Source: Ampullaceana balthica (taxonomy: Eukaryota > Mollusca > Gastropoda > Lymnaeidae). From it: a stretch of 64,000 bases of DNA. The position numbers and the translations under genes are program-made. The stretch is from positions 465,338 to 529,337 of the forward strand of contig CALYLW010000499.1 in the NCBI GenBank assembly GCA_944989445.1, in the 5' to 3' direction. The notes beneath the pieces were generated by a model, which made no database searches, was not told the DNA's origin, and saw only the letters and a program-made list of their open reading frames with translations. Positions 42,706 through 54,040 of the stretch are shown piece by piece (position 1 is the first letter of the stretch; each line of letters begins with the position of its first letter).

Positions 42706-44825
42706 TGCGTAATTTTGAACTTGTGAAATATTTCAATGAATTCACCATTTTTTTTTCCTTTTAAATAGGAGTCAGTATTATTGCAATGTCTTTCAACGAT
42801 GTAAGGATAGAAACAAATTTCTACCTATGTGGAACGATAGACATAACGATATTGGGGGTGGTGACACATGAAATAACCGTTAACTAGTGCAAGAAATATT
42901 AAGGATCGATCGATATAATTCATTATATGTGAAGCGTGAAGCAGTTGTGAGTTCAATAGGTCATAATAACCGCGCTAAATAAATTATCTCCAATAATGCA
43001 GTTGCGTTTGCTGCGTCATTCTTTCTTTTGTTTACATAGAAGTATTTGAAAATTTTAATATCCTGTCATAAATATTCGATGTAAACGATACAGAAGGAGT
43101 AGAATGTTAATATTTTAAATTGTGTACGCAAAATTTGATAGGTCATACCAATAGGAAAAAGGGCCACCATTGATTTGAATATGAAAGTTTTCCTTAAACG
43201 CCACTTTTATTTTATTAACCCTTATGTTAATATATTCAAGTCCAATAGGGTTTGTCATTTCTAAAACCGGAAAACTTCATAGCTCAAAGAGTAGTGTTCT
43301 ATTTTTAGATAACATTTTAGCGGAACAATGTTTTGAAGCATAAATACAGTCGAATCAATATGTTCTCAAAATTGTAACCATAGTAAAATTACGAAACTCC
43401 TTTTTAAAGTCAAATAATCTGGCTTACATTAACGAAGAATTTACAAATAGCTGATAAGATACTTCCTTCTCAATATACCTACATTTGCATATTGACTCGT
43501 ATCTTTTAATAATTTTTTATGAATTTGTCTTTAAAAAGATATATATAGCCCCAATTTTTCTATTATTAGATTTCCGGTTAATTATGACAAAGCCTACATG
43601 GTTTATTTCCGTCTTTTTCGATGATATAAGGAAGTGGCGACACAGAAAGGTTGTTGAGAAGAGTGTTAAGATTGTGTCAATATTCAGTGTAGACTTCAAC
43701 GATCTTCAACTTTGAGTTACATAGGGGTTGTGTGCAGGGTCGATCTGGAGTGCTAAAGGATTCCTAAAAAAACTTCTAATTCATTCAATCTGCTTGGCGT
43801 TAAGCAAGGGAAATATAAAACCATAACACGTGATCAGAACTCAAATGGTACCCACATTTGCGCTTATTCTTTTAACATGAGAACATTTAATTGAAGTTTT
43901 CTTATTTATTATATTGGTCCAACTTCCCTTTTATTTTAATTTTTTATAAAAAATTCTATAAAACATTAAGAATCTTTTGTTGTTTTTTTAATGTATAGTT
44001 GTTTTTTTTAAAATTCCGCTACGAGAAAATAAAATTCAATTCACGAATAATATAACAGGCCTGGGGATATTTTAAAACTATTTCTGAGACTCTCTGCAGA
44101 ACCAAGTATGCGTGGCGCGTAAGATCGGTGGATTATTGGACTGCGCATGGCTGTCCTTTATTACTTCCGCCACGTTAGCATGATATCTTTTTTATTAATG
44201 GAGCTGACGTGCAGACCTTCTGACGGATCCATGGCAACATTTAGATTGCTGTTAAAAACCATGTTCCTTTAAATGAATGTCGGTTTAGACCGAGGCCCGA
44301 ATCAGATATTGTGACCGCGGCCAGCCTTTACGAATGGGTAAACAAACCGCTGTTTTCCCTGGGACCCTCGTAGTAGCAATCTTCCACCGCCTGGAGATTG
44401 ATGGTCTGGTCCGCCGGTGACGATCAAGTCATTACGGGCTTTGAGCCCCACTTGTTAAGACCGATGGAGCCTGGCCTGTGCTTGCTGTCAAGGCGGCAAC
44501 TATGTGATAATACCAACTAAGAGTACGCGCTGGAAGTCGTGGCTTGACAAATAGAAGCTAAACTGTTTTGCAAGTCGTTGACAGCTGGGTGATTCATATC
44601 GTCAAAACTATCCTGGTATAAAAAATTTCCCTTTCATGAAAATTAATGTTCAATATAAATAGCAATGAGGAAATAGGGTTGAGATATAAACTTACTATGT
44701 TGTAACTAGTACTTTTCCATTTACAAGCTATTTCACCTAATATCGTTGATGTCTTACAACATGTCCAGCTCAAAACTTCCTATCATCGCATTAACGCGTC
44801 AATCTGGCTCACTCTTTTATCCGGA
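42706..44825. other. No gene recognised; balanced-composition block at 44090-44530
   Basis: The left part is A+T-rich with 60-76-codon frames of no recognisable family (43485-43715). The block 44090-44530 is much less A+T-biased than its surroundings and is not repeated elsewhere in the window. It could be unique host sequence, but no frame, RNA or promoter is evident. Confidence 0.4.
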
Positions 44826-44830
44826 CACCC

Positions 44831-45092
44831 GAGGCGCTCAAACCCGAGTGGCATGCGCGCTCGACTGGCGTACCGATTGTCGTGGGTCGAATCTCCGTGA
44901 AGGCAGGGAATAGTTCCCGGTGCCAAGGGTGTCCCTGATTCCAACCAGCTCTGAATGGGTGCCTGACACTAGTTAGGGAAACAAAGGCGGCTGGGAATAT
45001 AGGAGAACCCCCATAGCCGTGGCCTCTGAACGATGCGTGCGAACAGACACGATGGACGCAATAATCTTCTGTATAGATAAGACAAGACAATC
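44831..45092 (+). mobile_element. tRNA-derived SINE with LINE-derived 3' tail
   Basis: The head is tRNA-like, with CCCGAGTGGCATG (A-box region) and GGGTCGAATCTCC (B box, about 44884-44896). The body reads CCGTGAAGGCAGGGAATAGT, GGTGTCCCTGATTCC, GCTCTGAATGGGTGCCTGAC and AAAGGCGGCTGGGAATATAG, shared in part with 7021-7166. The final ~45 bases (GGACGCAATAATCTTCTGTA then TAGATAAGACAAGACAA) are the 3' UTR end of the GATAA-tail LINE family, so the SINE carries that LINE's recognition tail. Transcription would be by RNA polymerase III. Confidence 0.85.
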
Positions 45093-45681
45093 ATTTACCC
45101 TCCTACTTCAAACCTTCTTGCACCTACCCTTTCAGTCTTCCACTCCTCTCTATCCAGACACACGAAGCAATCAACCCACTCGCCATCCTACTTCCAGTCT
45201 TCCTTCACCTACCCTACTAGTCTTCTTCTCCTCTCTATCCAGCCACCTCCACTTCACCTTCCTCCAACACTTGCCAGTCCATTCACCCTCCCCCCCCCCA
45301 TTACAACACCTCCGAATTCCCCCTTCCTACAGGCGCCAGTGTCTTGACCTCTATCATTCCCAGACATATTTTTCCCTTTTCCTCTCCACAATCGATCTGA
45401 GACTTGTATTTACAACGCGTTCCCAAGCTAATATTTTTTTATGTTTCCACAATAAATGCAACAAGTCAACACTAGCTGTAATATAAAACAACTGGTGGCG
45501 GTATCCACTACCTCTAAAAATCTTCTCTCTCTGGGTAAACGCGACGTAAACGACTGCGTATAGCGTGGCTAGGTAAGGGAAACACCAGTTTTAAAAACGA
45601 GCAACGCCGTCCGTCATCTTCGTCCAGTAAGTATTTAGCGTTATTTTTTCAAGTTTCTTCACATTGTTCAATTGTTATAAG
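45093..45681. other. Pyrimidine-rich sequence with imperfect ~95-bp duplication
   Basis: CACCTACCCTTTCAGTCTTC ... CTCCTCTCTATCCAG recurs as CACCTACCCTACTAGTCTTC ... CTCCTCTCTATCCAG. A GTAAGTAT word at 45626 could act as a splice donor, but no coding exon precedes it convincingly. Confidence 0.5.
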
Positions 45682-46016
45682 CAGGGTTGCCAACCGTCCG
45701 TTAATTTACGGATAGTTCATAGATTTGTCGTAAAATTGCCTGTCCGTAGAATTCAGAAAAAAAATTAAGACGTCCGTAAAAAAAAAGACAAAACGTGGAA
45801 TCTCAACGTTTAAAATAATCAGTAAATAATGTTTGTGATATCTATTTTCTTGATTCAAATTTTAATTTTTAAATTGTTTAAGTGGCATCCCGCGCTCGCA
45901 TCGCGGCAAGGTGGACTTGTTTAGACAGATCGTTAGTCGTTACGTCACAATTACGCAATAATTATGACGACATAAATGTAAAAATAGTATATGTTTTTTT
46001 TTAAATTGCGGAGAAG

Positions 46017-49000
46017 TTGAATACAAGCGAAGACGATAGCCGCAGTGAAAACTGTGAAATAAACGAGAATGTAGATACAATTGTTGATAAAAAAGCTAAA
46101 AGTGAACAGAAAAAATGCTATTTTCAACCTACATGGATTACAAACGGCGAATTTAAGGACTGGGTATCAACGGACAATGATTCCAAATATAACGCTGTAT
46201 GTACGTGTTGTAGCAACGGTAGAAGCGCAAAAACTTATTCAGGCAATGTCAACAAGGAAATTTGCTGGTGGAATGTTGCAATTCTTGAATAAGGATAAAA
46301 CAACATCTCCTGTAACTGCTCACAACAAACAGGTAACAGAATGTGAATTAAAAGTGGCAAATTTTGTCGCAAGAAAAAAACTTGACATTAAGTTTAATGG
46401 ACGACATCTTGGAAAATGTTGCAGATGTGGTTTCCTGATTCAAAAATCGCTAAGGATTTCAGCTATAAACGAACAAAGAGATCTATGATGAATAAAAATG
46501 TTATTGACAAATTGAACAAAGAAGATTTGTCCACTAAGTTGAGATCGTGTCATTTTACTCTGTTGGTTGACGAATCAACTGATATATCAACCACAGAAGA
46601 AATGGCCATAGTGTTGATTTACTTCGATGTTGAAATTGGTAAGTTTCAACATAGATTTTATCGTTTAGTTGATTTAAAAGAAGCAAACGCAGAGTTCATT
46701 TTTGCTGCAATCAAGGCATGTCTGGACGAAGATAAAATAATACCACTGGCAAATGTAATGGCACTTGGAACTGATGGAGCTAACGTAATGATTGGAGCCA
46801 AAAATTCCGTGCTTTCACGTTTCAGAATAGTGTACAACCAAATATATTTCATATACACATCACATGCCATGTAGCTGCTCTATGTCCCGCTGATTCATGT
46901 AAAACATTTCCCAAGTTTATTGAACATCTATGCAGAGACATTCACATACATGTTTCACATAGTTGCTAAAGATTACACCTGTACAAAGAGTTTCAAAAGT
47001 TCGTGGAAGCAGACACTCTACGAATATTGCAGCTGTGTTCCACGAGATGGTTGAGCCTGTTCGAGTGTATTTATAGTATTGTTAACCGTAATGATGCACT
47101 TTCAAGCTATTTTCAATCAAGTGACGAGTGTGACCGGTTGTTTACAGCGGATAGAATTAGCACTCAATTGCAAAATCCTGTCGTTAAATGTTGTTTTTTT
47201 TTGCAAGCAATGCTGCCTATGTTTGCTAAGTTCAACAAAATGTTTCAATCAAATTCTCTTATTTACCAGATTTATATGCAGAGGCAAATCAACTGTTGAA
47301 AAGTGTTATGGGTTACTTTATACGACAATAGTTACTATATACGATCACAGGTACAAATGTGTGTTGGGTTACTATATACGACCACAGGTACAAATGTGTG
47401 TTATGTTACTATATACGACCATAGGTACAAATGTGTGTTATGTTACTATATACGACCACAGGTACAAATGTGTGTTGGGTTACTATATACGACCACAGGT
47501 ACAAAAGTGTGTTATGTTACTATATACGACCACAGGTACAAATGTGTGTTGGGTTACTATATACGACCACAGGTACACATATGTGTTCGGTTACTATATA
47601 CGACCACAGGTACAAAAGTGTTATGGGTTACTATATACGACCACAGGTACAAATGTGTGTTGGGTTACTATATACGACCACAGGTACAAATGTGTGTTGG
47701 GTTACTATATACGACCACAGGTACAAATGTGTGTTATGTTACTATATACGACCACAGGTACAAATGTGTGTTGGGTTACTATATACGACCACAGGTACAA
47801 AAGTGTGTTATGTTACTATATACGACCACAGGTACAAATGTGTGTTGGGTTACTATATACGACCACAGGTACACATATGTGTTCGGTTACTATATACGAC
47901 CACAGGTACAAAAGTGTTATGGGTTACTATATACGACCACAGGTACAAATGTGTGTTGGGTTACTATATACGACCACAGGTACAAATGTGTGTTATGTTA
48001 CTATATACGACCACAGTTACTATATACGACCACAGGTACAAAAGTGTGTTGGGTTACTATATACGACCACAGGTACAAATGTGTGTTAAGTTACTATATA
48101 CGACCACAGGTACAAAAGTGTGTTATGTTACTATATACGACCACAGGTACACATGTGTGTTATGTTACTATATACGACCACAGGTACAAAAGTGTGTTGG
48201 GTTACTATATACGACCACAGGTACAAATGTGTGTTGGGTTACTATATACGACCACAGGTACACATATGTGTTCGGTTACTATATACGACCACAGGTACAA
48301 AAGTGTTATGGGTTACTATATACGACCACAGGTACAAATGTGTGTTGGGTTACTATATACGACCACAGGTACAAATGTGTGTTGGGTTACTATATACGAC
48401 CACAGGTACAAATGTGTGTTGGGTTACTATATACGACCACAGTTACTATATACGACCACAGTTACTATATACGACCACAGATACTATATACGACCACAGT
48501 TACTATATACGACCACAGTTACTATATACGACCACAGTTACTATATACGACCACAGTTACTATATACCACCATAGGTACACATGTGCGTTGGGTTACTAT
48601 ATACGACCACAGGTACAAAAGTGTGTTTGGTTACTATATACGACCACTGGTACTGTTGTTATTTGAAGACTTCACGAGTTTTGATCACTTGGAAAGTACA
48701 TATTTTAAATCACGCGATAACATATTCACGGGTATCAAACTAAACTACAGCTGCACAAAGTAGATGATCCATCGACTCTTGAAAAGTTTTATATTGATGT
48801 CCTTGCATTTTATACCAATGCAGTCTGGGTAATCCAGAAAAGAATGCCTATTAGCAACAGAGTGCTGATTCTCATGTCAGTACTAAAACCAACTAACAGA
48901 ATATCGGTGGAACGGTCGGACATTTTGGGACTGTCAAGCTTTTTCCACAAATTGAGTCTCCATCAGATTTTCATTGTTTAGAGGCAGAGTTTATTGACTT

Positions 49001-49391
49001 CCAAGTTGCGGATTTAAGCAATGTCAAGGCCGACGAAGGCAATGATGCTTTCTGGCATCAAATTGGACTAATGACTAGAAATATCGAAAACAAAGAGTAC
49101 AACAGATTTCCGCTAATTTCAAAGTTTGCACAAACAATGTTGGCGCTTCCAAATGGAACAGCAGAAGTAGAACGCGTTTTTTCTGCTGTTAGTTTATTGA
49201 AAACCAACTTGAGCGACAAATTGTCTACTCAAATGTTGGAAAGTTTACTGACTGTCAGAAAATGGACCGGGAAAAATTACTGCCACAATGATCGACTTGT
49301 AAATGTTTCTATGTATGATCATAAGCAGGAGGAATTAAACACTGTCACTGATGATGAATGTCATACAATAAACGAACGTTATAAAATATGA
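46017..49391 (+). pseudogene. hAT transposase pseudogene
   Basis: Plus-strand pieces in three frames give, in order, an N-terminal region with FQPTWITNGEFKDWV and a CTCC-containing zinc-binding segment, and FLNKDKTTSPVTAHNKQVTE. The catalytic-core segment LLVDESTDISTTEEMAIVLI follows, then MALGTDGANVMIGAKNSV, CSTRWLSLFECIYSIVNR, and after the satellite LPNGTAEVERVFSAVSLLKT plus KLSTQMLESLLTVR. The last two blocks are the conserved hAT C-terminal dimerisation domain. Frameshifts occur near 46250-46290, 46420-46480 and 46840, and the satellite interrupts the frame after 47299. It cannot make a transposase. The family call rests on several independent motifs plus hAT ends around it. Confidence 0.9.
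47302..48655. repeat. 37-bp satellite with higher-order structure inside a hAT transposase
   Basis: The unit is GGGTTACTATATACGACCAC then AGGTACAAATGTGTGTT, about 35 copies. Variant units (AAAGTGTGTTATG, ACATATGTGTTCGG, AAAGTGTTATGGG) recur in the same order. The ACACATATG variant is at 47575, 47871 (296 bp, 8 units later) and 48260, so an approximately 8-unit higher-order repeat exists. At 48420-48570 the unit is shortened to 19 bp (ACTATATACGACCACAGTT), repeated about eight times. No stop occurs in any plus frame, so three overlapping frames of 336-486 codons result; they are not considered genes. Confidence 0.97.
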
Positions 49392-49651
49392 GCATGGTGA
49401 TAGAGACGTGCTCATATTTATGCTTTACATTTTTTAGCTACAATGCTTGGATTATGCTTCATATTCGTTCGGTTAAAGGTCAACATTTTATGTTAAATGA
49501 GTCCGTAAAATATTTTTTTGGTCCGTAAATTTTGTTGAGAGTTCTTATATTTGTCAGTAAATGTTATTTTATTGAGTTGGCAACCCTGGTCATAAGATTC
49601 AAATTTAACCCCCCAAAATTATGTTGATGGTTTATGTACAGAGCTCTAACG

Positions 49652-52190
49652 CAGCGGTTCCTAACCTTTTGGGGTACATGCACCCCTTCAGATGCCCAAA
49701 AAAGTTCATGCACCCCCTCGGGAAACTTGCAGAAAATGCATAATAAACTATGTTTATTTTAGGAACACAACAGATTTGACAATAGGCAACAGGGAATTTA
49801 GTGAGAGATCTGCTGCTTCTTATGATCAATCAGCGATTTTAATCTGGTGACTGTTTTGGACAAAGCAACTCTCATGTCATCCTCTGCATTCAACTTATTC
49901 CTTTCCTTGGTTTTAATCGTCAAAGGTGTGGAGAATCATGCTTCACAGAGATATGTTGTGGTAAATGGAAGGAGAATCAGTATTGCCCTCTTGGCTAGTT
50001 GTGGTTAGGAATCTAGCTGGGCGCACCAAAATTCAATCAAGGTATTGCAACTGAAGGCAATCCTCAGTATTTCTCTGGTTCTCAAATCAATCAGGTCATC
50101 TTTAGCAAAGTCACTGTCATCAATGTTGTCGAAGTCACAGAGAAAAGGATTGCGAATCCAAAAGTCTTTCCTAGTAATTTCTTGACAAAAATACCCATCA
50201 AAGGACTTACAATGTTGAAAGGTGCTCTGAAATTTCCCCTTTGATGTTGTCAGACAGTGATCCCTCAGTGCTTCCTTCTGCACCAGATATTACAACTTTA
50301 TCCAAGAGTGGAAAGTTGGCCAAGTTAGGCTTTTCTAGTCGTCATTGGAATAGTGGCACTTTGTTAAGAAAGGCTTGCAATCTCTCAGTAGCATCCATTA
50401 CAGTCATAGCAGGTCCTAGGAGAGATGTGTTCAACTCATTCAAGATGGTGAAGATGTCAGCCATGTATGCCAAGTAATGAATAAAATTTGGACAGTCAAA
50501 CTTGTCACAGCAAGGCCACTCTCTTTTTCTTGCAAGAAAATGACAAGCTCCACTCTCAGTTCTACTAACCGAGAAAATATCCGTCCCCTGGACAACCAGC
50601 GCACCTCAGTGTGGTAGAGCAGAACTTTATGCTGCGAGACCACCTCCTGACAGAACAACTTGAAGAGGCAGTGGTTCAAGGCATGTGAGCTGATAAAATT
50701 TACAACTTGGACTGCAGTAGAAAGAACTGACTTCAAGATTGGAGGTAGAGTTTTGCATGCCAGGGCTTGACGATGAAGGATACAGCGTGTAGTGACAATA
50801 TCTACAATATCTGTAACTTCTTTCTTTACCAGTGCTGAAAATCCTGACTTATTACCGAGCATGGAGGGAGCACCACCTGTGCAAATTGAAGAAATTCTTG
50901 AATTCCAGTCAAACTGGTTTTCAGTGAAGAATGTTCTGACTAGCTGCAGCACATCAGCAGCTTTGGTAGTAGCTAGGAGTGGCTTACAAAAGAGAAATTC
51001 CTCCTTCAGCAATCCATTGAGAACATATCTCTGAAATACAATAATCTGACTGCATTGTGCTACATCAGTGGATTCATCCAGCTGCATGCTAAATGGAAAA
51101 AGACTTCTTCTCATCTCGCACAAGACTTGATCCAGAATGTCTGCAGCCATGTCACTGATTCTGGAATGAATAGTGTCATTGGGCAAAGCAACTTTCTCAA
51201 CCTGCTTCCTCTGCTGGTGACCACACATCAGTTCCACCATCTCCAGAGCACAAGGCTTCACCAAAGTTCTCCAATGGTGTGGGGCTTCTTGTTCTTTGCA
51301 ATAAGATATGCAACCTTGAATGATGCCTCCAGTTCAGGTTTCTGTGACAAAGAAAATCCAAGCTTGGGCAAGGTACCTGAGGTTAAGAAGCGAGCTCTCT
51401 TCTGCTTGAAGACCTCAACACTGTCCTTGGAATTGGATGGATGGACTTTCTCCAAGTGCTCTCGTAGTCTAACAGAATTCATGTTGTCATTGCACAGGAT
51501 TTTTCCAAAGAGGAAGCACTGAGGCTTTTGTGTTCCATCTCTCTCTCTCTCTTTTTTTAAAAAATATTTATTTACGATTTTGAGGGGGTGATCACAATCG
51601 GAAAGTCGTACCAGTCACAGGAAAATTTTTAACTGACAAAGTTGATGTTTTTTAATGACCGGAATTGGATGCTGAACTCAAGATTTTAAGTTTCGATGAC
51701 GAATAATGGCTTACAATTACTTTTTTAAAGACCTTTGCAGCGCACCGAGAAATAAAAGTGAAGGAAAAAAAATCCCAACGTTTACATCCGCTCAAAACAG
51801 TTAGAGGGTCACCAGAAGATATATATCTGACGTATTTGGTGACAAAATTAAATTATTTTTAGAAAATTGTGACGTAAAACACGAAATTCCGAGGAACACG
51901 TAGAGCGAACCGTTAATATTGCGAAAAAAGTTTTTCCGTCAATTTTCAACATGCGCAGAACGATGCGCGAACGAGTACCTATCATAATTGTTGTATATGG
52001 GAGCCTTTTATCGCGGCATGCCTTGTTTATGGTTTACATTTTCAGATTATCAGTTTTTCTTTCTTTTTTTCCTTCTGTCTTTTTTTTCTTCCTCTTTTTC
52101 ATTTTTTTTCTCTGAATGGTTCATGCACCCCCTGGAACCTGCCCAATGACACCCCTGGGGGGTGCATGCACCACTGGTTAGGAACCCCTG
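49652..52190 (-). mobile_element. hAT transposon with perfect 8-bp target-site duplication
   Basis: The left end CAGCGGTTCCTAACC and right end GGTTAGGAACCCCTG are inverted repeats, continuing inward to GCATGCACCCC-type words. The octamer CTCTAACG flanks both ends exactly (49644-49651 and 52191-52198). The CAGNGGTTC terminus is typical of the hAT superfamily. The element is 2539 bp with one transposase pseudogene on minus. It lies only 55 bp from the hAT element on its left. Confidence 0.95.
49798..51535 (-). pseudogene. hAT transposase pseudogene (ZBED/FAM200-like)
   Basis: Reading minus from about 51535 gives a BED-type finger region (QCFLFGKIL ... LREHLEKVH). Its second Cys position reads Phe, one base from Cys. 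ARFLTSGTLPKLGFSLSQ and EASFKVAYLIAKNKKPHTIG follow. After a frameshift near 51260 come MAADILDQVLCEMRRS, PFSMQLDESTDVAQCSQIIV (first catalytic Asp region), SICTGGAPSMLGNKSGF, EVRWLSRGRIFSRLVELR and, beyond further shifts and stops, WIRNPFLCDF. The end is LPFTTTYLCEA, TIKTKERNKL and MRVALS, the hAT dimerisation domain, with a natural stop at 49798-49800. In SICTGGAPSM, Gly replaces the usual Asp (TDGAPSM), so the catalytic triad is damaged. This resembles the family from which vertebrate ZBED5, ZBED8 and FAM200 genes derive. Confidence 0.92.
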
Positions 52191-52198
52191 CTCTAACG

Positions 52199-52655
52199 TG
52201 TCGTAAATAAATGCGATTAAATTTAGACCTTAGATGACTAACATTTTTGGATTGTCCAACAGTAGCGTTACTTTGGATGACGTATCCCAACCGACTGATA
52301 CGACATGAAGGAAAGTGTGTGCGTTGATTTGATTTCACTAAAAAAAAAGAAAGGGTGCTCCCATCTTTAACAGCCACTTTACCAGCCATAGTTATCATCC
52401 CATTTTTTAAAACAGTTAGCCTTTGACGAGAAACAACAACTCGAAATCACGTAGAAAGTCTATCAGCCCTCTAGCGTCTCCATCAGATAAAACTGATCCC
52501 CTGGCGTTCACTTTCTGGGGCCCAGTTAACACTAATTTGTCACGGGTCTCTGAAAGTTAATCCGCTCGCCACCAGAGATTGGACACAACGTTTAAAGTCG
52601 CTGCGAGAGACCTCTGTATAAGGCACTGGTGCCTCAAAGGGTGGGGGGATGGGCA
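52199..52655. other. No gene recognised
   Basis: Unique-looking sequence of moderate composition. A 99-codon minus frame at 52099-52398 overlaps the hAT right end and is not credible. Confidence 0.5.
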
Positions 52656-52671
52656 GATTCAAGGAGCAAAA

Positions 52672-52981
52672 ACAAAACAAAACAACAACGGCAATAACAA
52701 CAGCAATAACAGCAACAGCAATAACAACAACAGCAATAACAACAAAAGCAATAATAACAACAGTAATTACAACTACAGCAATAACAACAACAGCAATAAC
52801 AACAACAGCAATAACAACAACAGCAATAACAACAACAGCAATAACAACAGCAATAACAACATCAATAACAACAGCAATAACAACAGCAATAACAACAACA
52901 GCAATAAAAACAACAGCAATAACAACAACAGCAATACCAACAAAAGCAATACCAACAAAAGCAATAACAACAACAGCAGCA
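52672..52981. repeat. (AACAACAGCAAT) type simple repeat
   Basis: Mixtures of AACAACAACAGCAAT and AACAACAGCAAT fill 310 bp. Frames encode Asn/Ser, Thr/Ala or Leu runs; these are compositional. Confidence 0.97.
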
Positions 52982-53185
52982 GGATCGTGCTGTAGACATG
53001 TCGACCATAAAAAAAGAAAAGCCAGGGGCGTGGGTGGGGGAGCGTGGGTTGGGGAGGGGGTGGGGTTATAATCAGGTTACACGACCATTGCGTGAGACGA
53101 GACGTTTGTCAATGAGGTAGATCATGTGCTAAATGATGCCATGTGCAAAGTCATGATGGAGAAGTTTTGAGGGAGAAATTGCTCT

Positions 53186-53465
53186 ATTCAGTGATCTATT
53201 TGTTGATTTGTTTAGTGCTCTATTCAATGCTCTACTCAATGCTCTATTCAATGCTCTATTCAATGCTCTATTCAATGTTCTACTCAATGCTCTATTCAAT
53301 GCTCTACTCAATGCTCTAAACTCTAAATGAAATTCTCTATTCAATGCTCTTTTCGATGCTCTTTTAAATGCTCTATTCAATGCTTTATTCAATGCTTTAT
53401 TCAATGCTCTATTGACTCTATTCAATGCTTTATTCAATGCTTTATTCAATGCTCTATGCAATGAT
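53186..53465. repeat. 12-bp minisatellite
   Basis: TATTCAATGCTC and variants are repeated about 23 times. On minus the in-frame 4-residue repeat Ala-Leu-Asn-Arg/Lys would form an amphipathic helix if translated. No initiation or splice context suggests that it is. Confidence 0.94.
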
Positions 53466-53474
53466 CAATATAAA

Positions 53475-53800
53475 TGTACAGTAAACTGACCCATATATGA
53501 CCAGTTACCTGATATCCAGTTACTGACACATTAATGTCCAGTTTCTTGGCTCATAAATCTATTGTAAACTGACCTATAAATGTCCAGTTACCTCAGCGTT
53601 ATATATCGAGATGTCTGGACAATAAATGTTCATTCACCTGAAAAGTGAAAGTCCATTTACTGTGGATCTTAAGTGTCCTTTTACCCGAAACATAAATGTA
53701 CAACTACCTGACCCATACATGTCAAATACCTGACTCAAAAATGTACAATGCCTGACTCATAAATGTCAAATACCTGATTCATAAATGTCCAGTTTGTCAC
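53475..53800. repeat. Degenerate ~28-bp tandem repeat
   Basis: Variants of CCTGACCCATAAATGTCCAG recur about 11 times with substantial divergence and changes of period. Confidence 0.75.
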
Positions 53801-53984
53801 TCGCTCGGTATCCGCGCCAGCAAAGGTACCCCGTTTCCTTAGAAGAGCCAATGAAAAACGTGATCAGACCCGAACGGGTCAGCGCATGCGTGAGCAGACG
53901 ACATAAACATGAACCCCACCGTTCTCGTCACGTGGTTGCCAGATTATCTGTCGCGTACGATGAAATAATCCCTGGGAGATATGG

Positions 53985-54040
53985 CGGCACGGCACGAGAG
54001 TATAAAATGGCCGCCCCCCCCCCTCCCCATTCCTGAGTAC
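53985..54040 (+). promoter_or_regulatory. Candidate TATA-box core promoter
   Basis: A perfect TATAAAA lies at about 54001-54007 in a locally GC-rich block (53800-54060). Just upstream are GATATGGCGGCACGG and downstream AAAATGGCCGCC (YY1-like ATGGCSGC words), plus a CACGTGG word near 53930. A start site would be expected around 54030. No downstream coding exon is recognised, so it might belong to a non-coding or mobile sequence. Confidence 0.3.

Larger units (their letters stand above)
45682..49588 (+). mobile_element. Degenerate hAT transposon with internal satellite
   Basis: Ends are CAGGGTTGCCAAC and GTTGGCAACCCTG, perfect 13-bp inverted repeats. The flanking octamers GTTATAAG (45674-45681) and GTCATAAG (49589-49596) agree at 7 of 8 bases. 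Just inside the ends the word GTCCGTAAA and near-variants occur about five times in both subterminal regions, as expected of hAT transposase-binding repeats. It contains a transposase pseudogene on plus and a 37-bp satellite of about 1.35 kb. Excluding the satellite it would be about 2.55 kb, normal for a hAT element. Confidence 0.9.

Noticed and set aside
45600..45640. Splice donor GTAAGTAT as evidence of a host exon
   Set aside because: No reading frame or acceptor supports an exon upstream; a single donor word is expected by chance.
47079..48763. Plus-strand frames of 336, 486 and 411 codons
   Set aside because: All three are products of a 37-bp satellite with no stops in any plus frame; they overlap one another and carry only its repeat.
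52579..53071. Asn/Ser-rich and Thr/Ala-rich frames of about 140 codons, resembling prion-like or low-complexity proteins
   Set aside because: The AACAACAGCAAT repeat is open in several frames on both strands; no non-repeat coding sequence flanks it.
53129..53461. Ala-Leu-Asn-Arg repeat protein that would form an amphipathic helix
   Set aside because: Follows from a 12-bp repeat; no start, splice or conserved flank.
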